Origin: Novosphingobium clariflavum
Lineage (GTDB): Bacteria > Pseudomonadota > Alphaproteobacteria > Sphingomonadales > Sphingomonadaceae
DNA length: 58,849 nucleotides
Assembly (NCBI RefSeq): GCF_026420865.1
Contig: NZ_JAPCWC010000023.1
Span: 1 to 58,849 of the forward strand
Direction: 5' to 3'
The notes under the pieces were generated by a model. It saw only the letters and a program-made list of their open reading frames with translations. It was not told the origin of the DNA and did no database searches. How positions within the stretch are numbered: position 1 is the stretch's first letter; every line of letters starts with the position of its first letter. Made by a program: the position numbers and the translations under genes. This document shows positions 49,650 to 58,386 of this stretch, one piece after another.

Positions 49650-51614
49650 ATGTCCAGCATGCAGCGTGCCGCCCCCCTCATCCTGCTTGCTTCCACGGCC
49701 CTGTTCTCAAGCCCCGCCCTCGCGCAGGACGGCCGCGAATGGGATGTCGCCAAGGCGCAGCAGATGCAGTCGCACGACATGAGCGTGCACCAGTCGATCG
49801 ACCGCTGGCGCCAGCTCTCGGCCAGCAGCCAGCTCGATTTCGGCACTTATTCCGGCTTCCTGATGACCTACCCCGGCTATCCGCTGGAAGAGCGCATTCG
49901 CGGATATGCCGAACAGGCGCTGCAGCGCTATCCGGCGGACGCCAATTCCACCGTCGCCTTCTTCACCCGGTTCCCGCCGCTCTCGAACGAAGCCGCCGGG
50001 CGCTATGCCGTGGCGCTGTCGACCCTGCAGCGGCCCGATGCCGCGCAGAAGGCCGTGGCGGCATGGCGCGGCGGCAGCCTTGCAGCCGACGACGAGGCGC
50101 GGCTGCTCTCGCTCTACGGCGCGCGGTTCTCGGCCGCCGATCACGACGCCCGCATGGACGAACTGCTGTGGCAGGGCCAGACCGCGCAGGCCGAGCGGCA
50201 GATTTCCTTCGTCTCCCCCGCCAGTCGCCCGCTGTTCATGGAGCGGCTGTCGATCCTGCAAGGCTCGGCCCCGGGCTCGATGGGGCTGACGCTGACGCCG
50301 CAGATGAATGCGGACCCGGGCTATGTCTATGCCCGCGCGGTGCAAGCGCGCAAGTCGGGCAACCTGCCCGCCGAAATCGCCCTGCTGGCGAACCGCCCGC
50401 CGCTGGCGAAGCCGGTGCCGGAACCGGAAAAGTGGGTGCGCGAACTGCTCACCGCCGCGCGCGGAGCGGGTGCGGATTCGGCCGTGCGCATCGCCGGGTC
50501 GATCGACGATGCCTTCGCGCCGGGGACCGACATCTCCAAGCTCTCCTACCGCCTGCGCGACGATTACACGACGCTGGTCTGGCTGGGCGGCACCAAGGCG
50601 CTGTGGTCGCTGGGCGATGCCCGCCGCGCGGCGCCGCTGTTCTATCGCTACGGCGCTGCCGCGCAGACCCCCGGCACGCGTTCCAAGGGCTTCTACTGGG
50701 CCGGACGCGCACTGGCCCAGGCAGGCGACAGCGCCGGAGCCAGCCGCTATTTCGAGATGGCAGCCGCCTATCCGCAGTACTTCTACGGCCAGCTCTCGCT
50801 CGAACGGCTGGGCCGTCCGCTGCCCGACATGGACAGCAAGCCGCGCGCCATGCCCACGCCGGCCGAACGCAGCGCCTTCATGGCAAAGCCGATCACCCGG
50901 GCCGTGCGCGATGTCGCCCGCGATGCCGACTGGCGCACCGGGGTGCAGTTCTACAAGGAGATCTCCGACCAGGCGCAGAGCGAGGCGGATCACGTGCTCG
51001 TCGCCGACCTCGCGCGCGAGATCGGTCGGCGTGACCTCGCGGTGATCCTCGGCCAGAGCGCCCATGCCGATGGCTACGGCGATTTCGGCAAGATCGCCTA
51101 TCCGCTGATCCCGACGCCGCCGGGCGCGGACTGGACGATGGTCCATGCCCTGACCCGGCAGGAAAGCCAGTTCGCGCAGAACGCGCTCAGCCATGCCGGC
51201 GCGCGCGGGCTGATGCAGCTGATGCCCGCCACCGCGCGCGAGCAGGCGGGCAAGCTCGGCCTCTCCTACGACGGCGACCGCCTCGTCAGCGACGCCAGCT
51301 ACAACATCCAGCTCGGCGATGCCTACTTCGCGCGGATGCGCAATTACTTCGGCGGCTCCTACCCGCTGGCGATCGGCGCCTACAATGCGGGCGCGGGCAA
51401 TGTGAACAAGTGGCTCGCCGCCAATGGCGACCCGCGCATGGGCTCGGTCGACTGGGTGACGTGGATCGAACAGATCCCCATCTATGAGACCAAGAACTAC
51501 ATCCAGCGCGTGCTCGAGAACGCGGTGGTCTACCGCTCGATCTACCCGGACAAATCGGGCGCGCAGAGCAGCCGTCCCCTCAGCCAGCTGATGGGCAAGA
51601 ATACGCCGGGCTAA
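49650..51614 (+). CDS. Soluble lytic murein transglycosylase (Slt70-type)
   Basis: A 654-residue exported enzyme. The signal peptide is LILLASTALFSSPALAQDG. A long alpha-helical U-domain (about residues 40-480) rich in Ala and Arg precedes the lysozyme-like domain. The catalytic Glu is in ALTRQESQF, then AGARGLMQLMPATAREQ, LGDAYFARM and AYNAGAGNVNKW follow. It cleaves peptidoglycan glycans to 1,6-anhydromuropeptides, taking part in cell-wall turnover. TAAGGAG is about 15 nt upstream. The stop lies inside the following hairpin. Confidence 0.93.
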   Translation: MSSMQRAAPLILLASTALFSSPALAQDGREWDVAKAQQMQSHDMSVHQSIDRWRQLSASSQLDFGTYSGFLMTYPGYPLEERIRGYAEQALQRYPADANSTVAFFTRFPPLSNEAAGRYAVALSTLQRPDAAQKAVAAWRGGSLAADDEARLLSLYGARFSAADHDARMDELLWQGQTAQAERQISFVSPASRPLFMERLSILQGSAPGSMGLTLTPQMNADPGYVYARAVQARKSGNLPAEIALLANRPPLAKPVPEPEKWVRELLTAARGAGADSAVRIAGSIDDAFAPGTDISKLSYRLRDDYTTLVWLGGTKALWSLGDARRAAPLFYRYGAAAQTPGTRSKGFYWAGRALAQAGDSAGASRYFEMAAAYPQYFYGQLSLERLGRPLPDMDSKPRAMPTPAERSAFMAKPITRAVRDVARDADWRTGVQFYKEISDQAQSEADHVLVADLAREIGRRDLAVILGQSAHADGYGDFGKIAYPLIPTPPGADWTMVHALTRQESQFAQNALSHAGARGLMQLMPATAREQAGKLGLSYDGDRLVSDASYNIQLGDAYFARMRNYFGGSYPLAIGAYNAGAGNVNKWLAANGDPRMGSVDWVTWIEQIPIYETKNYIQRVLENAVVYRSIYPDKSGAQSSRPLSQLMGKNTPG

Positions 51615-51630
51615 GTACAGCCCGGCGTCG
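51603..51630. terminator. Hairpin terminator between the transglycosylase and GH27 genes
   Basis: ACGCCGGGCT and AGCCCGGCGT form a perfect 10-bp stem with an AAGTAC loop. The transglycosylase stop codon TAA spans the 3' end of the left arm. Only TTT follows, so activity is uncertain. Confidence 0.55.
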
Positions 51631-51663
51631 GTTTAGGGCCGTTCTGGTACGCGTAGGTGCCGT

Positions 51664-53028
51664 TCAACCCGCTTTCAGCCGGTAGAGCGCGCAGGCGTGC
51701 GGGCGCAGGTTTGCACTCACCCTGCCCTCGCTGACGCCAAGCTCCCTGCCCTGCCACAGATCGCGCACTGCCGCGCGGCTGAGGCCGAGTTCGCGCAAGG
51801 GCACGGCAACCTCCAGCGGCGCCTCGCCGGTGTTGAACAGCGCCAGATAGCGGTCCTCGCTGCCCTCTGCGCGGGCCGACCAGACGCGGGTGTTGTCGGC
51901 CAGGAAATGCGGGCGATTGGCAGTGCTGTGCTGGTTCACCGCCAGGACCTCGCGGTTGGTGAGCAGCGCCAGGGTCGCATCGTCGATGCCGCGCAGGTCC
52001 CCGCCCATGATCAGCGGCGAGCGGGCGATCGACCACAGCGTCATCAGCGTCTGCTGCTCGTCCGGGGTGAAGCGGCTGGTGCGCTCGCCCAGCGCGATGC
52101 GGCCCAGCGGCAGCATGTCGGCATCGGGCCAGGAGCCGGGTCCGGCAAACGGCGACCAGTTCTCCAGCCGGGTGAACTGGGCCAGGAGTTGCGGCCATTC
52201 GTCCCAGAAATCGTCGGAAATGCGCCACATCTGCGCGTGCCTGCGCACGTCGCTGCCGCGCGGCACCGGAGTCTCGCCGGGCGAGAGGCTGAGCACGATC
52301 GGCCGGCCGCAGCGCGCAATGGCCCTGGCGGCCGCCTCGATCTCGGGCGCATGGGCGTCGTAGGGGCGGCTCATGTCGTCCATCTTCACGAAGTCCACGC
52401 CCCACGAGGCATAGAGGCGGAACAGGCTGTCGTAGTATTCCTGGGCACCGGGCTTGCGCATGTCGACGCCGTACATGTCCGGGTTCCATGGGCAGATGCT
52501 CTGCGTGTCGGCGATGTCCCGCGCGCGGTAGGGGGTGCCGAGGATCGGCAGGTTCTGCTCCACCGCCAGCCGCGCGATGCCGCGCATGACGTGGATGCCG
52601 AACTTCATGCCCATCGCGTGGACCTTGGCCGCCAAAGGCGCGAAACCCTTGCCGCCCTTCGACGAGGGAAAGCGGTTCGGCGCCGGGATCAGCCGTCCGT
52701 TGGCGTCGAGCGCGGGTACCGGATGGGCGTTGTAGGTGTAGCTGCTCGCCTCCGGCTCGTACCATTGGATGTCGACGGTGAAGACGTCGTAGCCCAGCGG
52801 CAGCAGCCTGTCGCGCATGATCGCGGCGGTTTCGAGCGCCTGCGCCTCGGTGATGGTGCCGGCAAAGCTGTTCCACGAATTCCAGCCCATCGGCGGACGC
52901 GGCGCCAGCGTCGCGCCGGGAGCCGCCGGAAGCGCGCCCGCGGCTTCAGCCGCAACGGCACGCGCTGCCATCCCGGCAAGCGGCGCGGCAGCGGCGGCGA
53001 TGAGCGCGGAGCGGCGTGAAAGTTCCAT
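51664..53028 (-). CDS. GH27 alpha-galactosidase
   Basis: A 454-residue glycoside hydrolase family 27 enzyme that removes alpha-galactosyl groups. An N-terminal signal (MELSRRSALIAAAAAPLAGMAA, Tat-like RR) is followed by the GH27 start PPMGWNSWNSFAGTITEAQ. The nucleophile Asp is in DFVKMDDMS (about residue 215) and the acid/base Asp is in WRISDDFWDEWPQ (about residue 275). GGDLRGID and the C-terminal beta domain (RVWSARAEGSEDRYLALFN) complete it. It points to use of plant galactosides. No transporter or other glycosidase is near. Confidence 0.92.
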   Translation of the reverse strand: MELSRRSALIAAAAAPLAGMAARAVAAEAAGALPAAPGATLAPRPPMGWNSWNSFAGTITEAQALETAAIMRDRLLPLGYDVFTVDIQWYEPEASSYTYNAHPVPALDANGRLIPAPNRFPSSKGGKGFAPLAAKVHAMGMKFGIHVMRGIARLAVEQNLPILGTPYRARDIADTQSICPWNPDMYGVDMRKPGAQEYYDSLFRLYASWGVDFVKMDDMSRPYDAHAPEIEAAARAIARCGRPIVLSLSPGETPVPRGSDVRRHAQMWRISDDFWDEWPQLLAQFTRLENWSPFAGPGSWPDADMLPLGRIALGERTSRFTPDEQQTLMTLWSIARSPLIMGGDLRGIDDATLALLTNREVLAVNQHSTANRPHFLADNTRVWSARAEGSEDRYLALFNTGEAPLEVAVPLRELGLSRAAVRDLWQGRELGVSEGRVSANLRPHACALYRLKAG

Positions 53029-53158
53029 GATTTCCTCGATCCCTGATGGCCCAAATGACCTTGCGCTCCTTTTGTCGGACTAATTCCTACAGCGCAAGGT
53101 CGTGGAGAAGCGCCTCGCCCCCTTTCCCGCCGGAAGCGGGCCCGATAAGGCTCTGGCG

Positions 53159-53644
53159 ATGAAACCCGCAGGTCCTCCGATCACGCCCGCCGGAATGGCG
53201 AAATTGCGCGCCCGCTACGATCATCTGCTCGGCAAGGAGCGGCCGGAAATCGTCGAGATCGTCTCGTGGGCGGCGGGCAACGGCGACCGCTCCGAAAACG
53301 GCGACTACCTCTACGGCCGCAAGCGCATGCGCGAGATCGACCGCGAACTGGCCTTCCTCGCCCGCCGCATGAAGGCCCTGCGCGTGGTCGACCCGCGCGA
53401 ACAGGGCGAACGCGGCAAGGTGTTTTTCGGCGCCACCGTCACGATCGCGGACGAGGACGACACCCACAAGACCGTGACCATCGTCGGCGACGACGAGCAG
53501 GATGCGGCAAAGGGCCTGATCGGCTGGAGCGCGCCGATGTCGCGCGCCCTGCGCGGCGCCGCGGTGGGGGACCTGCGCATGGTGCGCCTGCCGTCCGGCG
53601 AGAAGGAATGGGAAGTGATGGAGATCACCTACCCGGCTGACTGA
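53159..53644 (+). CDS. greB: Transcription elongation factor GreB
   Basis: A 161-residue factor that stimulates RNA cleavage in backtracked RNA polymerase. The N-terminal coiled coil is ITPAGMAKLRARYDHLLGKE through GDRSENGDYLYGRKRMREID. Two acidic tip residues in the loop (SENGDY) are those needed for the activity. The C-terminal FKBP-like domain is FFGATVTIADEDDTHKTVT to GLIGWSAPMSRALRG. The GDRSENGDY signature and length favour GreB over GreA. The start at MKPAGPPITP is preferred over an upstream ATG at 53102. No strong terminator was seen. The 53645-53930 gap holds no gene I can support. Confidence 0.9.
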   Translation: MKPAGPPITPAGMAKLRARYDHLLGKERPEIVEIVSWAAGNGDRSENGDYLYGRKRMREIDRELAFLARRMKALRVVDPREQGERGKVFFGATVTIADEDDTHKTVTIVGDDEQDAAKGLIGWSAPMSRALRGAAVGDLRMVRLPSGEKEWEVMEITYPAD

Positions 53645-53930
53645 CAGGGCTGCACTTCGCCCCATGGATGGCGGCCGCGCCGGACCATCACGAGGAAGCC
53701 GAGGGCGATGCCGTGCCGGACGATGCGGCAAAGAGGATCAACCGCCTCGGCATGGATGATCCTGAACGCAGCCAGGCCATCATCGACCGGGACATGCTGC
53801 CCGGCTTCTGGGCCGGAGATTTTGGGCCGGGAATTTTGAGGCGGGAATTGAGAAAGGCGTCGCCGCAATCTCCGGTCCGATCCACTGACCGCTTCGCATC
53901 CGCGCGAAACCGTGCCATGAGCGCGCCTCG

Positions 53931-54443
53931 ATGAAACGCCTATCCGGTCGCACGTTCCGCCTCGTCACCCTGCTCGCTATCGGTGTAGCCGGTGCCGTGC
54001 CGGCGCTCGCCCGCGAGAGCCTGGGGCTCTACGCGACCTGGGGCGCGTTCCGCGATCCGCTGGTGCCGCGCTGCTATGCCATCGCCATGGCCGAGCCCAG
54101 CCAGGCCGCGCGCGAATATCAGCCGTTTGCCGCCATCGGCAGCTGGCCGCGCCGGGGCGCGCGCGGGCAGTTGCACGTGCGCCTCTCGCGCCGGATCATG
54201 CAGCCCTCGACCGTCACGCTCACTGTCGGCGGGCAGCGCTGGCCGCTCATCGCCGGCGGCGGCGATGCATGGCCCCGCAACGAGGGTGACAACGCCGCGA
54301 TCGTTGCGGCCATGCGCTCCGCCCCGCGCATGACCGTCACCGCCACCGACCTGAAGGGCAACCGCTTCGTCAACGCCTGGCCGCTGGCCGGCGCGGCTTC
54401 GGCGATGGACGCCGCCCTGATCGGCTGCGCGAAGGCGCAATAG
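53931..54443 (+). CDS. Exported protein with IalB-like features, unknown function
   Basis: A 170-residue protein. The signal peptide (LVTLLAIGVAGAVPALAR) is followed by a beta-rich region with ESLGLYATWGAFRDPLVPRC (first Cys) and YAIAMAEPSQAAREYQP. The tail ends in MDAALIGCAKAQ (second Cys). The W-G-AF...C-Y-A pattern and beta content recall invasion-associated locus B-type proteins, but the match is weak. No operon partner is apparent. An imperfect hairpin follows the stop. The name is therefore descriptive. Confidence 0.6.
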   Translation: MKRLSGRTFRLVTLLAIGVAGAVPALARESLGLYATWGAFRDPLVPRCYAIAMAEPSQAAREYQPFAAIGSWPRRGARGQLHVRLSRRIMQPSTVTLTVGGQRWPLIAGGGDAWPRNEGDNAAIVAAMRSAPRMTVTATDLKGNRFVNAWPLAGAASAMDAALIGCAKAQ

Positions 54444-54450
54444 GCAGACA

Positions 54451-54474
54451 GGGCGGCGGCCGGAGCCACCGCCC
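54451..54474. terminator. Hairpin between the exported protein gene and the Omp gene
   Basis: GGGCGGCGGC and GCCACCGCCC pair with one mismatch around CGGA, followed by TTCCCT. It lies between two convergent genes. The T content is low, so confidence is moderate. Confidence 0.5.
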
Positions 54475-54494
54475 TTCCCTGCATCAGGCGACGA

Positions 54495-55163
54495 TCAGAA
54501 GCGTACGCCGACGCCGGCCATGACCTGATGGCGGTCAAGGTCGAGGTTGAAACGCTGGCTGTCGGGAATGTCGCCGGTATAGTCGATCTCGCCCTTGCCG
54601 TAGTTCGAGTAGCGGTATTCGAGCTTGACGAAGGTGTTGTGGCTGATCGCCTGCTCGACACCGGCGCCGATCCGCCAGCCGTCGGCGTCGATGTCACGCT
54701 TGGTATCGACGGTGCCGACCGCATTGCGCACGTCGAACTTGGCGTTGGTATAACCGCCCTTGACGTAGACCATGGTCTTGGGCGCGACGACATAACCGAG
54801 GCGCGCGCCGACATAGAGGTCGCGGTTGGCCTTGACGTTGCCGATGCCGAAGCCTTCGAAATCGCCGTTGTCAAACTTGGTCTTGGCGGTCGACCAGGTC
54901 ACTTCTGCCTCGGGGCCGAAGACGAAGTTGTTCATGCGGAAATCGTAGCCCGCGCCGACGCCGTAGGACAGGCCGTCGATCGACTGGTCGTTGTCGATAT
55001 TGGAATCGTCGTCGATGCTGCTGCCGGCCCGGGTCACATCGTAACCGGCCAGCGCCTCGACGTGGAACTGTTCGAACGGCTGCACGGGGGCGACATCCTG
55101 CGCCATCGCCGGAACCGAAATCATCGCTGCGCCCGAGGTAAGGCAGAGAAGAGCCTTCTTCAT
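54495..55163 (-). CDS. Outer-membrane beta-barrel protein (Omp25/RopB-like)
   Basis: A 222-residue barrel. The signal peptide is MKKALLCLTSGAAMISVPAMAQD. Antiparallel beta strands follow (FHVEALAGYDVTRAG, SYGVGAGYDFRMNNFVFGPE, VGARLGYVVAPKTMVYVKGG). The C-terminus HQVMAGVGVRF ends in Phe, the outer-membrane insertion signal. Related 22-25 kDa proteins are abundant porin-like or adhesive proteins. The start at MKKALL is preferred, with GGAGTGAC about 8 nt upstream, over an in-frame ATG at 55250. A likely user of the BAM complex encoded at 27878. Confidence 0.88.
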   Translation of the reverse strand: MKKALLCLTSGAAMISVPAMAQDVAPVQPFEQFHVEALAGYDVTRAGSSIDDDSNIDNDQSIDGLSYGVGAGYDFRMNNFVFGPEAEVTWSTAKTKFDNGDFEGFGIGNVKANRDLYVGARLGYVVAPKTMVYVKGGYTNAKFDVRNAVGTVDTKRDIDADGWRIGAGVEQAISHNTFVKLEYRYSNYGKGEIDYTGDIPDSQRFNLDLDRHQVMAGVGVRF

Positions 55164-55450
55164 GTTGTCACTCCAGTCCTTGTTCTTGAGCAGGTCTCGC
55201 CTGCCTGGACTGGTCAAATGCCTGTCGGGCAGGACCGGTTTCCTGAACATAACACAACGAAATCATTGATGTTTTTCAGCAACACTGGTGCGACAGACGG
55301 AGCCTGCGGCGCGCCCGGCGGGCGGAACCTGCCGGGCGCCATGCGCGTTCGCGCGACCGTCCCGCGCCTAGCCTGCGCCGCCCCTGCCGCCAATCGTGTT
55401 GCGCTGTATCTTCCGCTTTCGGGCAAATTGCCCTATATGGCGCCGCAATC

Positions 55451-56764
55451 ATGACAGACACCATTTCCAGCTCCGCCGGGGCCGGCCCCATGCCGATCCC
55501 CGGGCACATCGACCCCGTTCCGGTGCCGCGCCCCGGCATCGTCGAAGGCGTAACCCCGCGCGAGGACGGCCGCGTCGACCTCATGGGCCTGCCCAGAAAG
55601 CGCATTGCCGACCTGTTCGAAAGCGCCGGGCTGGACCTCAAGGCCGCCAAGCTGCGCGCCAAGCAGGTCTACCACTGGATCTACCACCGCGGCGTGATCG
55701 AGTTCGAGGCGATGACCGACATCGCCAAGACCATGCGCCCCTGGCTGGCCGAGCGGTTCGTGATCGGCCGCCCCGAAATCGTCGAGGCCCAGCACTCCAG
55801 CGACGGCACCCGCAAGTGGCTGCTGCGCACCGCGGACGCGCACGATTTCGAGATGGTGTTCATCCCCGACGCCGACCGCGGCACGCTTTGCGTCTCCTCG
55901 CAGGTTGGCTGCACGCTCAATTGCCGGTTCTGCCACACCGGCACCATGCGTCTCGTGCGCAACCTGACCGTCGGCGAGATCGTCGGCCAGGTCATGCTGG
56001 CGCGCGACGCGCTGGGCGAATGGCCCAAGGGCCGCATGGACTTCGCTTTCGGGGACGGCGTCGACGGTGCGGAAGCCGAGAGCGATGACGAGGACGGCGG
56101 CTACTCCGCCGACGGCCGCCTGCTCACCAACATCGTGATGATGGGCATGGGCGAACCGCTCTACAATTTCGACAATGTGCGCGATGCGCTGAAGCTGGTC
56201 ATGGACGGTGACGGCCTCGCCCTGTCGAAGCGCCGCATCACCCTCTCGACCTCGGGCGTGATCCCGCAGATGGCCCGCTGCGGCGAGGAAATCGGCGTGA
56301 ACCTGGCCGTCTCGCTCCACGCGGTGACCAAGGACGTGCGCGACGAGATCGTGCCGATCAACAAGAAGTACGGCATCGAGGACCTGCTGCAGGCCTGCGC
56401 CGACTACCCGGGCGCCTCGAACGCGCGCCGCATCACCTTCGAATACGTGATGCTCAAGGACAAGAACGACAGCGACGAGGACGCGCGCGAACTGGTGCGC
56501 CTGCTCAAGCAGTTCAACCTGCCCGCGAAGGTCAACCTGATCCCGTTCAACCCCTGGCCCGGCGCGCAGTACGAATGCTCGACGCCGGAGCGGATCAAGG
56601 CGTTCTCGGACATCGTGTTCAAGGGCGGCATCTCGGCCCCGGTGCGCACCCCGCGCGGGCGCGACATCGATGCCGCCTGCGGGCAGCTCAAGACCGCCGC
56701 CGAAAAGAAGAGCCGCGCCGAGCTGGAGCGCCTCTACGCCGAGAAGGAAGTGGCGCTGGGGTAA
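55451..56764 (+). CDS. rlmN: 23S rRNA (adenine(2503)-C(2))-methyltransferase
   Basis: A 437-residue radical SAM enzyme that methylates A2503 of 23S rRNA and A37 of some tRNAs. The radical SAM cysteines are in CTLNCRFCHTG (about residues 155-163). The N-terminal DLMGLPRKRIADLFESAGLD and KLRAKQVYHWIYHRG segments and LLTNIVMMGMGEPLYNFDNV are conserved. An acidic insertion (GVDGAEAESDDEDGGYSADG) just before LLTNIVMMG is longer than in most bacteria. The second catalytic Cys is in the C-terminal NPWPGAQYECSTPERI region (about residue 376). Confidence 0.95.
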   Translation: MTDTISSSAGAGPMPIPGHIDPVPVPRPGIVEGVTPREDGRVDLMGLPRKRIADLFESAGLDLKAAKLRAKQVYHWIYHRGVIEFEAMTDIAKTMRPWLAERFVIGRPEIVEAQHSSDGTRKWLLRTADAHDFEMVFIPDADRGTLCVSSQVGCTLNCRFCHTGTMRLVRNLTVGEIVGQVMLARDALGEWPKGRMDFAFGDGVDGAEAESDDEDGGYSADGRLLTNIVMMGMGEPLYNFDNVRDALKLVMDGDGLALSKRRITLSTSGVIPQMARCGEEIGVNLAVSLHAVTKDVRDEIVPINKKYGIEDLLQACADYPGASNARRITFEYVMLKDKNDSDEDARELVRLLKQFNLPAKVNLIPFNPWPGAQYECSTPERIKAFSDIVFKGGISAPVRTPRGRDIDAACGQLKTAAEKKSRAELERLYAEKEVALG

Positions 56765-56798
56765 TTCGCCCGCGACGACCTGACCTCATCCTTCGTTT

Positions 56799-56845
56799 AG
56801 GGCCGCAAAGAAAATACGCATTTGGCGTAGGTTCGCTGCGGCCCT
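56799..56845. other. Nested hairpin between rlmN and the FGE-like gene
   Basis: The outer stem AGGGCCGCA / TGCGGCCCT encloses an inner stem TACGC / GCGTA with loop ATTTG. It lies 34 nt after the rlmN stop, 31 nt before the next start, with no T-run. It could be a processing or attenuation structure or a weak terminator. Confidence 0.5.
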
Positions 56846-56876
56846 ATGCATTACGGGATCTGAGGAAAGGACCGGG

Positions 56877-57845
56877 ATGACCGAAACCGTGCGTGAACAC
56901 AGCGACAGTCTGACCGGCATGATCCATCTGCCCGGCGGCACTTTCACCATGGGTTCCGAACGGTTCTATCCCGAAGAGGCACCCCTCCGCCGAGTCAGCG
57001 TCGATGCCTTCTGGATCGACGAGACCCCCGTGACCAACCGCCAGTTCGCCCGCTTCGTCGAGGCAACCGGCTACGTCACCGTGGCGCAGATCGCGCCGGA
57101 TCCGAAAGACTATCCCGGGATGGCGCCGGAGATGGCGCAGCCCGGATCGCTGGTGTTCCACAAGACCGCCGCGCCGGTGGACACCGCCAATCCCGCCAAC
57201 TGGTGGCGCTTCGATTTCGGCACCTCCTGGCGCCATCCCCATGGCCCCGGCAGCGATCTCGACACGCTGGACCTCTGGGACCACCCCGTCGTCCAGGTCA
57301 GCCACGCCGATGCCGAGGCCTATGCGCACTGGGCAGGCAAGGACCTGCCGACCGAGGCGGAATGGGAATTCGCGGCGCGCGGCGGGCTGGAAGGCGCGGA
57401 ATTTGCCTGGGGCGACGAGCTGGCGCCGGGCGGGCAGATGCTCGCCAATTACTGGCAGGGCCTGTTCCCTTTCGCCAACCAGTGCCTCGACGGCTGGGAG
57501 CGCACGTCACCGGTGCGCAGTTTCCCCGCCAACGGCTATGGCCTCTACGACATGATCGGCAACACCTGGGAATGGACGCGCGACTGGTGGTCGGAGCGGC
57601 CCGAGGTGAAGAAGGGCGGCGGCTCGTGCTGCGCGCTCAGCAATCCGCGCGGCGCCAAGCTCAAGGACAGCTTCGACCCCGCGCAGCCGCAAGTGCGCAT
57701 CGGCCTCAAGGTGCTGAAGGGCGGCTCGCACCTCTGCGCCGCGAACTACTGCCAGCGCTACCGCCCGGCCGCCCGCCATCCCGAGATGATCGACACCGCC
57801 ACCAGCCACATCGGCTTTCGCTGCGTGGTGCGCGCGCCGGCGTGA
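56877..57845 (+). CDS. Formylglycine-generating enzyme (SUMF1/FGE) family protein
   Basis: A 322-residue protein. GTFTMGSERFYPEEAPLRRV and FWIDETPVTNRQFARFVEAT open the FGE domain. The middle carries GKDLPTEAEWEFAARGG and NTWEWTRDWW. The C-terminal active-site region KGGSHLCAANYCQRYRPAAR has two cysteines at the positions used for copper and substrate binding in true FGEs, and SHIGFRCVV follows. FGE converts a Cys in the CxPxR motif of sulfatases to formylglycine. No sulfatase is in the window. An extra GGGSCC (about residue 244) is notable. There is no signal peptide, so it is cytoplasmic. Confidence 0.9.
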   Translation: MTETVREHSDSLTGMIHLPGGTFTMGSERFYPEEAPLRRVSVDAFWIDETPVTNRQFARFVEATGYVTVAQIAPDPKDYPGMAPEMAQPGSLVFHKTAAPVDTANPANWWRFDFGTSWRHPHGPGSDLDTLDLWDHPVVQVSHADAEAYAHWAGKDLPTEAEWEFAARGGLEGAEFAWGDELAPGGQMLANYWQGLFPFANQCLDGWERTSPVRSFPANGYGLYDMIGNTWEWTRDWWSERPEVKKGGGSCCALSNPRGAKLKDSFDPAQPQVRIGLKVLKGGSHLCAANYCQRYRPAARHPEMIDTATSHIGFRCVVRAPA

Positions 57846-57891
57846 AGTCCGTCGGACAATTCGCCGCCGGCGAAGTTCACGGCACCGGATC

Positions 57892-58386
57892 TCAGGCCGC
57901 GCCGATGCCCTGAAGCTTGCGGTGCAGGGTGTGATGATCGAACGGCTTGATGACGTATTCGTCGGCGCCCGCCTCGATGCCCTTGCGGATATCGCCATTG
58001 TCCGAATTGGTGGTGCAGAACACCACCTTGGGCTGGCAGGCCCCCTGCATGCCGCGCAGGGCCGTCACGAATTCAAGGCCGCCCATGAGCGGCATGTTCC
58101 AGTCCAGCAGGATCAGGTCGGGCATGGCCTGCACACACTTGGCCAGCGCTTCCTCGCCGTTCTCGGCCTCGATCACGCTGTAGCCCAGCGCCTCCAGGAT
58201 GCGGCGCGAGACCTTGCGGATCACCCGCGAATCGTCGACGATCAGCCCGCGCCGCACGCCCGGTGCCCGGGGCGCTTCGGTAGCGGCAGGCGCCTCGAGC
58301 GCAGGCGCCGTATCGACTGCACGCGGGGCAGACGCCTGGGAGCGCTTGATCAGACCTTCCAGCATGACATTGACTCCCCTGCTCAT
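57892..58386 (-). CDS. CheY-like response regulator with N-terminal extension
   Basis: A 164-residue protein. Residues 1-45 are a Pro/Ala-rich tail (EGLIKRSQASAPRAVDTAPA). Then a single receiver domain follows: GLIVDDSRVIRKVSRRILEA (acidic pocket), LILLDWNMPLMGGLEF (phosphoryl Asp near residue 95), FCTTNSDNGDIRK (switch Thr) and EYVIKPFDHHTL (conserved Lys). It has no output domain. The ATG overlaps the stop of the upstream small gene in an ATGA, so the two are co-expressed. The role may be chemotaxis or cell-cycle signalling; no kinase is adjacent. Confidence 0.87.
   Translation of the reverse strand: MSRGVNVMLEGLIKRSQASAPRAVDTAPALEAPAATEAPRAPGVRRGLIVDDSRVIRKVSRRILEALGYSVIEAENGEEALAKCVQAMPDLILLDWNMPLMGGLEFVTALRGMQGACQPKVVFCTTNSDNGDIRKGIEAGADEYVIKPFDHHTLHRKLQGIGAA

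Noticed and set aside
53645..53930. Possible gene in the gap after greB (88-codon plus frame, 79-codon minus frame)
   Set aside because: Neither has a recognisable family, good start context or convincing composition.
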